Assembly: GCA_003559215.1 (NCBI GenBank)
Contig: PWMF01000118.1
Coordinates: 1-61,199 of the forward strand
DNA: 61,199 bases
From: Natrialbaceae archaeon
GTDB lineage: Archaea; Halobacteriota; Halobacteria; Halobacteriales; Natrialbaceae
Direction: 5' to 3'
Below are positions 1 to 8,847 of this stretch, piece after piece (the first letter of the stretch is position 1; every line of letters starts with the position of its first letter). The notes below the pieces were generated by a model. It worked only from the letters and a program-made list of their open reading frames with translations, was not told where the DNA came from and made no database searches. Position numbers and translations under genes: made by a program.

Positions 1-2019
1 GACGCGACCAGCGTCGTCGATCCGGTCGCGAGCGCGGTGACGAGCGTCACCTTGGAGCACACGGGAATCCTCGGCGACACCGAGGCCGAGATCGCCCGCG
101 ACAAGGCTCACGTCGCGCCCGCCGACGCGCCGCTCGTTACCGGCACCACCGGCGAGGCTCTCGAGGGAGTCCGCGAGGTCGCCGGCGAGGTCGTCACCGT
201 GGGGTTCGACGACGAGAGCGACCGCCAGCCGGACGTCCGCGTCGCGTACGACGGTCGAGTGAACCACACCGAGGCCGCGGTTTCGATCGACGACGGAAGC
301 CCGCTCGAGGCACGGATTCCGCTTCTCGGGCGCCACCAGGCGGAAAACGCGGGGATCGCGGCGACGCTGGCCCGACAGGTGGCCGACGCCTCCGACGCCG
401 ACCTCCGTCGAGGGCTTCGAAGCGCTCACTGGCCGGGCCGATTCGAGGTGCTCGAGACCGAGCCGCTGGTCGTCCTCGACGGGGCGCACAACCCGGGCGC
501 CTGCGAGGGGCTGGCCGAGACGCTGGCGACATACGAGTACGACGAGCTGACGCTGGTCGCCGGCGTGATGCACGACAAGGACGTCGAGGGGATCGCCGCA
601 GCGTTGCCGACCCCCGACGCCGTCGTCGCGACCGAGCCCGGTCTCGAGCGCGCCGAGGATCCCGACGCCCTCGCGACGGTGTTCGAACGGACCGGGGTCA
701 CCGACGTTCGGAGGGTCCCGGACGTCCGGGACGCCCTCGAGGCTGCGATCACCGAAAGCGACGACGGCGACTGCGTGCTCGTGACCGGGTCGCTGTTCGC
801 GGTCGCCGAGGCGCGCTCGCGGTGGACCTCGCTGCAGGTGCCAAAGCGGGTTCGCGACCTCGAGGACGCCCGCAAGGCGCTCTCGAGCGCGGACGCGACC
901 AAGAGCGACGTCGCCGACGCGGCCGGATCGGCCGTCCACCGGGTCGTTAAGACCTCGCTTCGGTACCGACAGGCGACGGCCCTGCGGGAGGAGCTGCTCC
1001 GAATCGGTGGCGAGTGTACCCTCTCGGGGCTCGAGCGAAACGACGAGCGGATCGACGCCGTCCTCTCGGGAACGTTCGCGCAGTTCACACGGCTCGTCGA
1101 CCGGCTCGCGGAGCGATCGGACGGGCTGGCCGCGGTGGGACGGGAGCTCGAGTCGACGCTGGGGCTGGAAGTCGAGGCGAGGCCGGAAACCGCCGACGAG
1201 CCGGCACGACCCTGGGATGACGGGACCGCCGTCATGGGAATCCTCAACGTCACTCCCGACAGCTTCCACGACGGCGGGGAGTTCGACGCGCTCGAGGACG
1301 CCGTCAGTCGGGCGAAGTCGATGGTCGAGGCCGGCGCCGACGTGATCGACGTCGGCGGCGAGTCGACGCGGCCGGGCGCCGACCCCGTCCCGGTCGAGGA
1401 GGAGATCGAGCGAGTCGTCCCCGTCCTCGAGGCGATCGGTGACCTCGACGCCCTGCTCTCGATCGATACGCGGAAGGCGGCCGTCGCCGACGCGGCCCTC
1501 GAGGCGGGCGCCGATATCGTCAACGACGTCTCCGGACTCGAGGATCCCGAGATGCGCTTCGTCGTCGCCGACCACGACGCGACCCTGATCGTGATGCACA
1601 GCGTCGACGCCCCCGTCGTCCCCGACCGAGAGGTCGAGTACGACGACGTCGTCGAAGACGTGATCGACCAGCTCCGCGAACGGATCTTGCTGGCCGAGAA
1701 GGCCGGCCTCGAACGCGAGAACGTCATCGTCGACCCCGGAATCGGGTTCGCCAAGTCGGCTCCCGAGAGCTTCGAGCTGCTCGACCGGCTCGCGGAGTTT
1801 CGGGCGCTTGGCTGTCCGGTCCTCTTTGGCCACTCTCACAAGTCGATGTTCGCGCACATCGGCTGCGAGTCCGGCGAGCGCCTCGAGCCGACCGTCGCGG
1901 CCAGCGCGCTCGCAGCCGACCGGGGCGCGGATCTCGTCAGGGTTCACGACGTCCCCGAGAACGTCGCTGCGGTGCGAACGGCGCTCGCGGCACGCGATCC
2001 CGACCGCTTCGAGCCGTAG
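1..2019 (+). CDS. folP: Bifunctional folylpolyglutamate synthase / dihydropteroate synthase, left end missing
   Basis: The frame is open from base 1, so the gene begins left of the window; 672 residues are visible. The first ~270 residues match the C-terminal part of Mur-ligase-type folylpolyglutamate synthase (FolC), including the motif LDGAHNPGA. A helical linker of ~130 residues follows. The last ~260 residues are a dihydropteroate synthase (FolP): MGILNVTPDSF at visible residue ~412, then GGESTRPGA, SIDTRKAAVADAAL, NDVSG and GHSHKS. FolP joins the pterin precursor to p-aminobenzoate; FolC adds glutamate tails. Fusion of the two is known from haloarchaea. The stop is TAG at 2017-2019 and a 56-base gap precedes the next gene. 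The in-frame ATG at 37 is internal to the FolC domain and is not the start. Confidence 0.93.
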   Translation, partial: DATSVVDPVASAVTSVTLEHTGILGDTEAEIARDKAHVAPADAPLVTGTTGEALEGVREVAGEVVTVGFDDESDRQPDVRVAYDGRVNHTEAAVSIDDGSPLEARIPLLGRHQAENAGIAATLARQVADASDADLRRGLRSAHWPGRFEVLETEPLVVLDGAHNPGACEGLAETLATYEYDELTLVAGVMHDKDVEGIAAALPTPDAVVATEPGLERAEDPDALATVFERTGVTDVRRVPDVRDALEAAITESDDGDCVLVTGSLFAVAEARSRWTSLQVPKRVRDLEDARKALSSADATKSDVADAAGSAVHRVVKTSLRYRQATALREELLRIGGECTLSGLERNDERIDAVLSGTFAQFTRLVDRLAERSDGLAAVGRELESTLGLEVEARPETADEPARPWDDGTAVMGILNVTPDSFHDGGEFDALEDAVSRAKSMVEAGADVIDVGGESTRPGADPVPVEEEIERVVPVLEAIGDLDALLSIDTRKAAVADAALEAGADIVNDVSGLEDPEMRFVVADHDATLIVMHSVDAPVVPDREVEYDDVVEDVIDQLRERILLAEKAGLERENVIVDPGIGFAKSAPESFELLDRLAEFRALGCPVLFGHSHKSMFAHIGCESGERLEPTVAASALAADRGADLVRVHDVPENVAAVRTALAARDPDRFEP

Positions 2020-2075
2020 CCGGCAGCGCAGTTGCCGGTCCAAGCTTCAACTGTTCGGCCCCGGTACTGCGACCT

Positions 2076-2780
2076 ATGACGGACGAACACGAACACGATC
2101 ACGATCTCCAGACCGAGGAACTGGCCGACGACCCGATGGACGCGGCTCGGGAAATTGCGGGTGACAGCGCCCGCGACGGCCGTCTCGCCGCCGTCAGTGG
2201 CGGACTCATGCTGCTGTCGACGCTGCGATCGGTCGCTCGCGGCCAGCTTCGTGCGATCCCGAAGGCGGCCGTCGGCGCCGGGCTGGTCGGCATCGGGCTC
2301 CGACAGCGCCGGACGTCGGAACCGACGACGTTCGAACCCGATCTTGACGAGATCGAGGGCGAGACCGAGGACAAGGAGACGTCCGACGAGGCCGCTGCGG
2401 CAGCCGAGCGGCCCGACGCCGGCCAGGAGTCACAGATCGACGCGACCGGCGACGTCGACGAGGAGCCCCAGCTGGGCGAGGCCGACGACGACGGCGACGA
2501 GATCGAGTTCACCGACGACCCCGAGGACGCGGAGCCGCGATCGAAACCTAGCGCCGATAACGAGGACGAGGACCCCCGCCGGACCACCGACGACGAGAAA
2601 ACGGAGGTCGATGTCTCCGAGACCGCGATGGCAGAGGAAACCGCCGAGGCAACGGGTCCGGATCCCGAGCAGGCCCAGCCGACCCAGACCGACTCGACGG
2701 AGCCCGAAGAGGACGCCTCGGACATGAAGGTCGACCCCGACGAGGACGTGGACGAAGACGAGTCGGACGAGACCAACTGA
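2076..2780 (+). CDS. Acidic membrane-associated protein of unknown function
   Basis: This 234-residue protein has no function I recognise. After a hydrophilic start rich in His, Asp and Glu, residues ~35-80 hold two short hydrophobic stretches separated by a basic segment (around RSVARGQLRAIPKAA), which could form a hairpin or two short membrane helices. From residue ~85 to the end it is low-complexity and strongly acidic, typical of haloarchaeal surface-exposed or disordered tails. The ATG at 2076 fits the codon pattern; a weak AT-rich patch lies ~33 bases upstream. It stands alone between the folate gene and a wrecked hydrolase. Coding is supported by the acidic bias and GC-rich third positions; function is open. 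Confidence 0.75.
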   Translation: MTDEHEHDHDLQTEELADDPMDAAREIAGDSARDGRLAAVSGGLMLLSTLRSVARGQLRAIPKAAVGAGLVGIGLRQRRTSEPTTFEPDLDEIEGETEDKETSDEAAAAAERPDAGQESQIDATGDVDEEPQLGEADDDGDEIEFTDDPEDAEPRSKPSADNEDEDPRRTTDDEKTEVDVSETAMAEETAEATGPDPEQAQPTQTDSTEPEEDASDMKVDPDEDVDEDESDETN

Positions 2781-2953
2781 CCACCACAGTCGACGGTAGC
2801 GCCCCCGCTTGCCTCCGCCCGATGGACTCGACGGCTCCCCTCCAATACTACGTCCGGGAGTTCCGGCGACGCCCCACACACTACGCCGAGAGACGTCGTC
2901 ACGGCTACCGACGAGCAGGATCGCCCGAGCATACCGCTGACCGGATCCTCTCG

Positions 2954-3588
2954 ATGCGGGCCGAACGCGGCCTCGAGTCCGGCGGCCACTTTTACGGCGT
3001 CTGGCCCCGGGATAGACCGCCGGGACGGATGCGGGGACGGTCCGAGACTGGCTCGAAACCCTGTGGAACGATCGGTACTTCGATGAGCGTCGCGGTTCGG
3101 CGACCCTCGCCTGTGACGCGAACGTCGTCCCGCTGTACTTCGGCCTCGTCGACGACGACCGCGCGCGATCGATCGCCGACGCGCTCTCGGCCCTCGAGAC
3201 GCCGAACGGACTCCGGATGCACGAGCGGCCGTTCGGACTCCGCGAGGTCCACCCCTTCTTCGCGCTCCACCGGGACTACCACTACCACGTCTGGCCCTGG
3301 AACAGCCTCACGTACGCCAACGGCCTCGAGCGGTACGGGTTCGAGGAGCGGGCTCGCCGGGAGGTCGAGCGGATAGAGCGCGTTATGGCGCCGTACAGAA
3401 CCTTCCTCGAGGAGTTTACGCTCGAGGGCGAACCGTCCGTCAAACGGGGGTACGCGAGCGCCGAGGAGTTTATGGTCGCCGCCGCGCTGTGGCGGGAGTT
3501 CGCGGAGCGATCGGACGGATTCACGGAGCCATCGAGGGCCAGTTCTTCGGAGAGTCCCGGTGACGTCGGACGAATATCGGGTCTGTAA
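2954..3588 (+). pseudogene. Remnant of a glucoamylase/MGH1-like glycoside hydrolase
   Basis: Two frames carry pieces of one (alpha/alpha)6-barrel glycoside hydrolase. Around 2984-3013, frame 2 reads GHFYGVWPRD, a motif like the VWPRD segment of archaeal glucoamylase-like enzymes. From 3016 to the stop at 3586-3588, frame 1 reads on with DWLETLWNDRYFDE, HRDYHYHVWPWNSLTYANG and a helical C-terminus. A TAG at 3013-3015 closes frame 1 just upstream, and no ATG or GTG occurs in that frame before the internal ATG at 3217. The catalytic N-terminal half is absent. I read this as a truncated, frameshifted gene; a sequencing error could explain the frame change but not the missing front part. The exact family is uncertain. 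Confidence 0.6.
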
Positions 3589-3732
3589 ACGCGGCAGTTC
3601 TGAACGAGAGACGACGCCGATGGCGGCAAGGGGAACTGCGTGTCATAGACTATCGCAATATCCGCTTCGAGCTACGACACGACCGTCATAGATGGCGGAG
3701 ATTGTTTCTGGTATCTCTGACGATATCGACAA

Positions 3733-3740
3733 GGGTTAAG
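3733..3740 (+). promoter_or_regulatory. TATA-like element for the microprotein-yeiH1 operon
   Basis: The sequence GGGTTAAG lies about 30 bases before the ATG at 3767, the spacing expected for an archaeal leaderless promoter. The preceding block TATCGAC is also present at the same distance before the decayed duplicate at 9005, where the TATA-like core has changed to CGGTTACC. Confidence 0.5.
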
Positions 3741-3766
3741 TGCGCAGGTCCGAAGGATCCACACGG

Positions 3767-3907
3767 ATGGTTCGTAATCGACTGAGTCGAGGCGCCGCCG
3801 TCATTCGATCCAGCTGGACGACCCTCGAGCGCGACTGGCAGAGCGTCGCCGTCGGAGCCACGACCGTCGCGGCGATCGCCGTCTTCGAGCTGCAGATCCC
3901 CTGGTAA
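3767..3907 (+). CDS. 46-residue membrane microprotein upstream of yeiH1
   Basis: A short open frame of 47 codons: a basic N-terminus (MVRNRLSRGAAVIRSSW), a Glu/Asp/Trp patch, then one hydrophobic stretch (VAVGATTVAAIAVFEL) ending QIPW. It therefore looks like a single-span membrane peptide. It ends four bases before the YeiH transporter start (TAA at 3905-3907, ATG at 3912), so the two are very probably co-transcribed, and a TATA-like element sits ~30 bases before its ATG. A recognisable but broken copy stands at the same place before the second yeiH (9005), which supports this being a real gene duplicated with its partner. A role as a small subunit or regulator of YeiH is inference. Confidence 0.6.
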   Translation: MVRNRLSRGAAVIRSSWTTLERDWQSVAVGATTVAAIAVFELQIPW

Positions 3908-3911
3908 CGAG

Positions 3912-4901
3912 ATGTCGGCCACGCGGTTTCTTCCGGGGCTGGCTGCGCTCTTTCTCGGTGCCGTTCTCGCACGGACCGTCGAGCTGGCGGTCGGGTTCAA
4001 CCACCTGCTGGTCGCCATCGCGCTCGGGTTCGTGCTGGCGAACGCCGTCGGCGTCCCCGACCGGCTCGAGCCGGGAATCAACACCCACAAGCTCTGGCTG
4101 GGCGCCGGGATCGTCCTCATGGGCGCGTCGCTGACCCTCGAAACGATACTCGAGGTCGGCGGGCTGGTGTTGCTGGTTGTCGTCGCCGTGACAACGCTGA
4201 CGATCCTCGTCGTCGAGTTGCTGGCGCGAAACGTCTTCGGGCTCGCCGACCAGCTCGGCTCGCTGCTGGCGGCCGGATCCGGGATCTGTGGCGTCTCCGC
4301 GGTCGTCGCGGTCGCCGGCGCGATCCGGGCCCGTGAGGAACAGATCGCCTACGCGGCGGCGACGGTGTTGCTGTTCGACGCGATTACGATCGTCGTCTAC
4401 CCGATCGTCGGCGACCTGCTCGGCCTCTCGGACGTCGTCTTCGGCGTCTGGGCCGGCGTCAGCATGTTCTCGACGGGGCCCGTCGTCGCCGTCGGCTTCG
4501 CCCACTCGGAGGTCGCCGGCCAGTGGGCGACGATGGCGAAGCTCTCGCGCAACGCCCTGATCGGAGCCGTCGTCATCGCCTACGCGAGCTACTACGCCCG
4601 CTCGGGATCCGCGGGTCGTCCCTCCCTGCGAACCCTCTGGGACGAGTTCCCGAAGTTCGTGCTCGGCTTCCTCGCCCTGGTCGCGCTGGGGAGCGCCGGG
4701 GTCTTCTCGTCGGCCCAGCAGGCTTCCATCGAGAACGCCTACAACTGGCTGTTCGTGCTCGCGTTCGTCGGACTCGGCACGGAGATTCAGCTCGCGGAAC
4801 TCCGGAGCACGGGACTGACGCCTGCGCTCGTCGTCCTGCTCGCGCTGGTGGTCGCCAGCGCGGTCTCGCTCGTCGTCCTCTCGATGCTGTTCGGCGCATA
4901 G
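3912..4901 (+). CDS. YeiH/UPF0324-family putative anion (sulfate) exporter, copy 1
   Basis: This is a 329-residue, almost wholly hydrophobic protein of about ten membrane helices. It belongs to the YeiH/UPF0324 family (annotated as putative sulfate exporters; function not firmly proven). Family-typical segments are visible: GIVLMGASLTLE, GSLLAAGSGICGVSAV, FSTGPVVAVGF and GLGTEIQ. It follows the 46-aa microprotein by four bases. A second, closely similar copy (327 residues) lies at 9142-10125, beyond the pst operon. The surrounding phosphate-type importer suggests the cluster handles oxyanions, but the substrate cannot be read from the sequence. Confidence 0.88.
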   Translation: MSATRFLPGLAALFLGAVLARTVELAVGFNHLLVAIALGFVLANAVGVPDRLEPGINTHKLWLGAGIVLMGASLTLETILEVGGLVLLVVVAVTTLTILVVELLARNVFGLADQLGSLLAAGSGICGVSAVVAVAGAIRAREEQIAYAAATVLLFDAITIVVYPIVGDLLGLSDVVFGVWAGVSMFSTGPVVAVGFAHSEVAGQWATMAKLSRNALIGAVVIAYASYYARSGSAGRPSLRTLWDEFPKFVLGFLALVALGSAGVFSSAQQASIENAYNWLFVLAFVGLGTEIQLAELRSTGLTPALVVLLALVVASAVSLVVLSMLFGA

Positions 4902-5237
4902 CGACCGAATCGGGCGCTCGAGGGCGCGTCGAAGCATACGGCAATACTTGCGAGATCGGCGCACCCGGGCCATTTCCGTCGATATCTGGGAGTAGGAGAG
5001 ACGACGGCTACGAGAGCCGCTGTGGCGAGCGGCCGTAGCGCGGGGAGTGTCACGCCAGACGGGTCGTTGCCCGGCTGTATTACTCGAAGAGCCGGCCGTA
5101 GCGGGATCAAACCAACGAGGAACGCACCGCGGGGTGGGACCGCGTTCCACCGAGAGCTTTGCTGGTTTCGGGTGGAGAACCAAAGAATTGCAGGCTAACG
5201 AGGGGATACAAGCGTCTAGCTTCTAGGACGGTGTAGT
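4902..5237. other. Intergenic region before pstS with an inverted repeat
   Basis: This 336-base stretch contains no supportable gene. At 5119-5125 and 5142-5148 the sequences GGAACGC and GCGTTCC form a perfect 7-base inverted repeat around a 16-base GC-rich centre. It could be an operator for the pst operon or a terminator for yeiH1. No convincing TATA box was found; weak AT-rich patches occur around 5186-5193 and 5210-5216. Confidence 0.4.
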
Positions 5238-6224
5238 ATGGATCGGGGTTACTCGCGTCGTTCTGCACTGACTGCGCTCGGGGCTGGCTCTGCGGCTACG
5301 CTTGCGGGGTGTCTGGCGGGGTCGGATTCGGATTCCGACTCCGAATCGGAGTCGACGATCCGCATCTCCGGTGGCGTCGGCCCGCTGCCGATGGTACAGG
5401 TGTGGGCCGACATCTACACCGACGAGCACGACGTCAACATCGACGTCTCGGGCGGAGGAACCGGCGTCGGCGTCTCCGACGTGATGAACGAGCAGGTCGA
5501 CATCGCGATGATGGGACGGGACCCCGACGAGGCCGAAATCGAGCGTGGGCTGGTCGCCACCGCGATGCTGATCGACACCGTCGTCGGCACGATCAACGTC
5601 AATAACCCGGTGTACGACGAGATCAGAGAGCACGGCCTCACCCAGGACGAACTCGCGGCGGTCTTCAGTAAGGAAATCACCAACTGGGGCGATCTCGTCG
5701 AGAGCGACGTCGACGAACCGATCTACGTCTACGGCCGCTCGGACTCCTCGGCGGCCTACCAGCAGTGGGGCGAGTTCCTCGGGGGCTACACCGAGAACGA
5801 GCTCGAGGACATGGCCGACGGCAACTTCGACGGCGACCAGCAGGTCGCCCAGGCGATCAACAACGACTCCCACGGCATCTCGCTGAACAACATCAACTAC
5901 GTCTACGACTTCAATACGGGCGACCTCGAGATGAACATCCGGCCGGTTCCCCTGGACCGCGACGAGAGCGGAACCCTCTCGGACGGAGAGGACTTCTACG
6001 ACAACCGCGACGAGTTCCTCACGGCCGTCGAGGAGGACCGCTACCCTTCGCCGCCGGCCCGAGACATGTACCTGGCCGCGAACGGCGAGTTCGACGAGGA
6101 CGCCGCCGACTTCGTCGAGTGGGTGCTCACCGAGGGCCAGGAGTACGTCCGCGACAACGGCTACGCCCCGATCGACGAGGAAAAGCTCGCAGAACAGCGC
6201 GAGATCCTCGCGGAGGCGTCGTAG
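5238..6224 (+). CDS. pstS: Pst-type phosphate/oxyanion-binding lipoprotein
   Basis: A 328-residue periplasmic-binding-type protein. The N-terminus has a Tat-like pair (SRRSALTALG), a short hydrophobic core and a lipobox (TLAGC), so it should be exported and lipid-anchored. An acidic Ser/Asp linker follows, then a PstS-like fold: SGGVGPLPM replaces the usual GSST loop, SGGGTGVGV matches the second anion-binding loop, and YGRSDSSAAY sits where phosphate-binding PstS has R-x-D-x-S-G-T. Arg, Asp and Ser of that motif are kept, but Gly-Thr is Ala-Ala, so the ligand may not be simple phosphate. It is the first gene of pstSCAB; pstC starts on the base after its stop. No phoU is nearby. Confidence 0.85.
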   Translation: MDRGYSRRSALTALGAGSAATLAGCLAGSDSDSDSESESTIRISGGVGPLPMVQVWADIYTDEHDVNIDVSGGGTGVGVSDVMNEQVDIAMMGRDPDEAEIERGLVATAMLIDTVVGTINVNNPVYDEIREHGLTQDELAAVFSKEITNWGDLVESDVDEPIYVYGRSDSSAAYQQWGEFLGGYTENELEDMADGNFDGDQQVAQAINNDSHGISLNNINYVYDFNTGDLEMNIRPVPLDRDESGTLSDGEDFYDNRDEFLTAVEEDRYPSPPARDMYLAANGEFDEDAADFVEWVLTEGQEYVRDNGYAPIDEEKLAEQREILAEAS

Positions 6225-7157
6225 ATGGGCACGACCGAAACCCGATCGGACGGCTCGAATCGGCTCGACCGACGGCTGCTGCTCGAGCGGCTGAGCAGCT
6301 ACTGGCTCGTCGGGGCCGGGTTCTTCGCCGTCGCGCTGTTCGGCCTGATCGTCCTGACGCTCGTCCAGCAGTCGATCCCGATCGTCTCCGAGTACTCGCT
6401 GTTCGAGATGATGACCTCCTCGAACTGGGATCCCGCGTCGGACGAGTTCGGCTTCCTGCCGGCGATCGTCGGCACGATCTACGTCACGATCCTCTCGATG
6501 GCGATGGGGACGCCGCTGGCGATCCTCGCGGCGATCTACATCGCCGAGTACGCCGAGGGCCGGACGAAGGTGCTGGTCTCGTCGTTCATCGACGTGCTCG
6601 CGGCGATTCCGAGCGTGATCTTCGGGCTCGTCGGCCTGATCGTCGTCGTCCCGTTCGTCGGCGACTACCTCGCGCCGGCGCTCGGCGCCCACAGCATCGG
6701 GCTCGGTATCGTCACGGTCAGTCTCGTGATGGCGATCATCGTCACCCCGTTCATGATCTCGCTGACCGTCGAGTCCCTCGAGGCGCTGCCCGACGAACTC
6801 CGGGAATCCTCGCTGGGCGTCGGCGCGACGAAGTGGGAGACCATTCGAACGGTTCTCCTCCGCGCCGCCGGACCGGGGATCTTCTCCGCAATCTTGCTCG
6901 GCTTCGGCCGGGTCTTCGGCGCCACGATCGTTCCGGCGATGCTCATCGGTGGCCAGACGGCGATCCCCGACGGGCCGTTCGACGCCGGCGAGACGCTACC
7001 GACGCTGATCGTCAACGACTTCGGCGAGCTGATGTCGATCCCGCTCACGCAGTCCGCGCTGATCCTCGTCGGACTGACGTTGCTCGTCGTCGTCTGGATC
7101 TTTAATTTCGGAGCGATGCTTATTCGCCGCCGACTGCAACGGAGGTGGCAGTACTGA
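6225..7157 (+). CDS. pstC: Pst-type ABC transporter permease PstC
   Basis: A 310-residue inner permease with about six membrane helices and the cytoplasmic loop of BPD-type permeases (EALPDELRESSLGVGATKWE, residues ~186-205), the contact site for the ATPase. The ATG abuts the pstS stop and the TGA (7155-7157) overlaps the pstA ATG by one base, so translation is coupled. N-terminal residues 1-35 are cytosolic, with Arg near the first helix. With PstA it forms the channel of the importer. Confidence 0.9.
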   Translation: MGTTETRSDGSNRLDRRLLLERLSSYWLVGAGFFAVALFGLIVLTLVQQSIPIVSEYSLFEMMTSSNWDPASDEFGFLPAIVGTIYVTILSMAMGTPLAILAAIYIAEYAEGRTKVLVSSFIDVLAAIPSVIFGLVGLIVVVPFVGDYLAPALGAHSIGLGIVTVSLVMAIIVTPFMISLTVESLEALPDELRESSLGVGATKWETIRTVLLRAAGPGIFSAILLGFGRVFGATIVPAMLIGGQTAIPDGPFDAGETLPTLIVNDFGELMSIPLTQSALILVGLTLLVVVWIFNFGAMLIRRRLQRRWQY

Positions 7158-8017
7158 TGAACCGCTACACCGAACAGCGGATCTTCGGCCTACTGGCCCG
7201 CGCGAGCGCCGCGCTCATCCTCGCGGTGCTGGTGATGGTCGTCGGCGTCACACTCTGGCGGGGCGGACGCGTCTTCATCACCGATCCGGCCGTCATGGTG
7301 ACGGCGCCGGGCTCGCGATACATGCTGGACGGCGGTGGCGGCTTCCTTCACGCCGTCCTGGGAAGCATCTTCATCGTCGTCCCCGCGACGGTGGTCGCAT
7401 CGATCCTGGCGATCTCGACGGCCATGTTCCTCCAGAGCGACTACTCGAGCGAGCGCACCTCGGACGTGATCAACATGTTCCTGAACGTGCTCTGGGGGAC
7501 GCCGCCGATCGTCTACGGGGTGTTCGTGCTGACGATTATTATCGCCGCCGGCGCCCAGACGAGCCTGATCTTCGGGACGATCGCGATCGCGATCTTCCAG
7601 TACCCGATCATGACTCGGTACGCGGACGAGGCGCTGCGGGCCGCTCCCGACACGGTCAAGGAGGCGTCCTACGGCCTCGGCGCGACGCGGTTCGAGACCG
7701 CCCGGATGACCGTCCGGGCGGCCCTGCCGGGCGTCATCGCCGGGATCATCATGGGCTTCGCCCGCGGGATCGGCGATGCCGCCACCGTCCTCTTTACCGC
7801 CGGTCGGAGCACGCAGATGCCCGGCGGTCCGTTCGATCCCGCGACAACGCTGCCGATCCTCATCTTCGAGCAGGCGGCGTCGTTCAACGCCGAAGTTCGC
7901 TCGCACGCCTACGCGGCGTCGTTCGTTCTGATCGTCGCCGTGCTCGCGCTGATACTCGCATCGAAGCTCCTCGCGGGGAGATTTGCCCGCTTTGCACCAG
8001 GAGGGAGACACTCATGA
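7157..8017 (+). CDS. pstA: Pst-type ABC transporter permease PstA
   Basis: The second permease (286 residues), with six predicted helices and the EAA-like loop RAAPDTVKEASYGLGATRFE (residues ~160-180). A GTG at 7145 would add four residues, but the ATG at 7157 is preferred because a Shine-Dalgarno-like GGAGGT sits at 7141-7146 with good spacing and the ATG overlaps the pstC stop. Its own stop overlaps the pstB start (ATGA at 8014-8017). Confidence 0.9.
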   Translation: MNRYTEQRIFGLLARASAALILAVLVMVVGVTLWRGGRVFITDPAVMVTAPGSRYMLDGGGGFLHAVLGSIFIVVPATVVASILAISTAMFLQSDYSSERTSDVINMFLNVLWGTPPIVYGVFVLTIIIAAGAQTSLIFGTIAIAIFQYPIMTRYADEALRAAPDTVKEASYGLGATRFETARMTVRAALPGVIAGIIMGFARGIGDAATVLFTAGRSTQMPGGPFDPATTLPILIFEQAASFNAEVRSHAYAASFVLIVAVLALILASKLLAGRFARFAPGGRHS

Positions 8018-8847
8018 ACGACGATATCGCACTTCACACCGACGACCTCGAGGTAACGTACACCGGAAACAGGGAAGTGACCGCGCTCGACGGCGTCAGT
8101 GCCGAGTTCGCGGAGAACAAGCTGACGGCCATCATCGGCCCCTCGGGCTGTGGGAAGTCGACGATGCTGAAGGCGCTGAACCGCCTCCACGAGATCCAGC
8201 CCAACGCCGAGATCACCGGCGAGGTGTACCTCGGCGACGAGGGGATCTACGACACCGACGAGCCGCTGCCCGAGATCCGTCGGCGGGTCGGCTACGTTCC
8301 ACAGACGCCGACGGCGCTGCCGCTGTCGATCTACAACAACGTCGCCTACGGCGCGAAGATCCACGGCGACTACTCGAGCGAGGAGCTCGACGACCTCGTC
8401 GAGAGCTACCTGCGGAAGGTCAACCTCTGGGACGAGGTGAAGGATCGACTGGACGACCCCGGCGCCGAGCTCTCGACCGGGCAGATCCAGCGGCTCTGTC
8501 TCGCCCGCTCGCTGGCCGTCGAGCCCGAAGTCCTGCTCTGTGACGAGGTTACCTCCGCACTGGACCCGATCTCGGCCGAGCAGGTCGAGGAGACCCTCGA
8601 GGACCTCAAAGAGGAGTACACGATCATCATGGTCACCCACAGCATGGACCAGGCCAAGCGGCTGGCCGACGACGTGATCTTCCTCTACCTGGGCGAACTC
8701 ATCGAGGCCAACGACACGCGATCGTTCTTCGAGAACCCCCAGCACGAGCGCACTCAAGAGTTCGTGAAGGGGCACACGGCGGTCGACTACGACGACGAGC
8801 CCGACGAGGAGAACGTGACGGACGAACAGCCCGTCGCGACCCGCTAG
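8014..8847 (+). CDS. pstB: Pst-type ABC transporter ATP-binding protein PstB with variant motifs
   Basis: A 277-residue ATPase with Walker A GPSGCGKST (residues ~48-56), Q-loop region VGYVPQTPTALPLS, ABC signature LSTGQIQR, Walker B VLLCDEVTSALD and the H-loop His in VTHSMDQA. Canonical PstB has LSGGQQQR and DEPTSALD; here Gly-to-Thr in the signature and Pro-to-Val after the catalytic Glu mark a divergent subfamily. The catalytic Glu itself is present. A GGAGGG Shine-Dalgarno-like stretch precedes the ATG inside the end of pstA. The acidic C-terminal tail is halophilic. It energises oxyanion import with PstSCA. Confidence 0.9.
   Translation: MNDDIALHTDDLEVTYTGNREVTALDGVSAEFAENKLTAIIGPSGCGKSTMLKALNRLHEIQPNAEITGEVYLGDEGIYDTDEPLPEIRRRVGYVPQTPTALPLSIYNNVAYGAKIHGDYSSEELDDLVESYLRKVNLWDEVKDRLDDPGAELSTGQIQRLCLARSLAVEPEVLLCDEVTSALDPISAEQVEETLEDLKEEYTIIMVTHSMDQAKRLADDVIFLYLGELIEANDTRSFFENPQHERTQEFVKGHTAVDYDDEPDEENVTDEQPVATR

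Noticed and set aside
2822..3376. A 184-codon frame over the glycoside hydrolase remnant
   Set aside because: Only the stretch around GHFYGVWPRD makes sense; beyond it the product is Arg/Ser/Thr-rich shadow of the true C-terminal frame.
3801..5183. A 460-codon minus-strand frame over yeiH1
   Set aside because: Its Arg/Asp/Glu-rich repetitive product is the mirror of a hydrophobic membrane gene, and a similar shadow lies over yeiH2.
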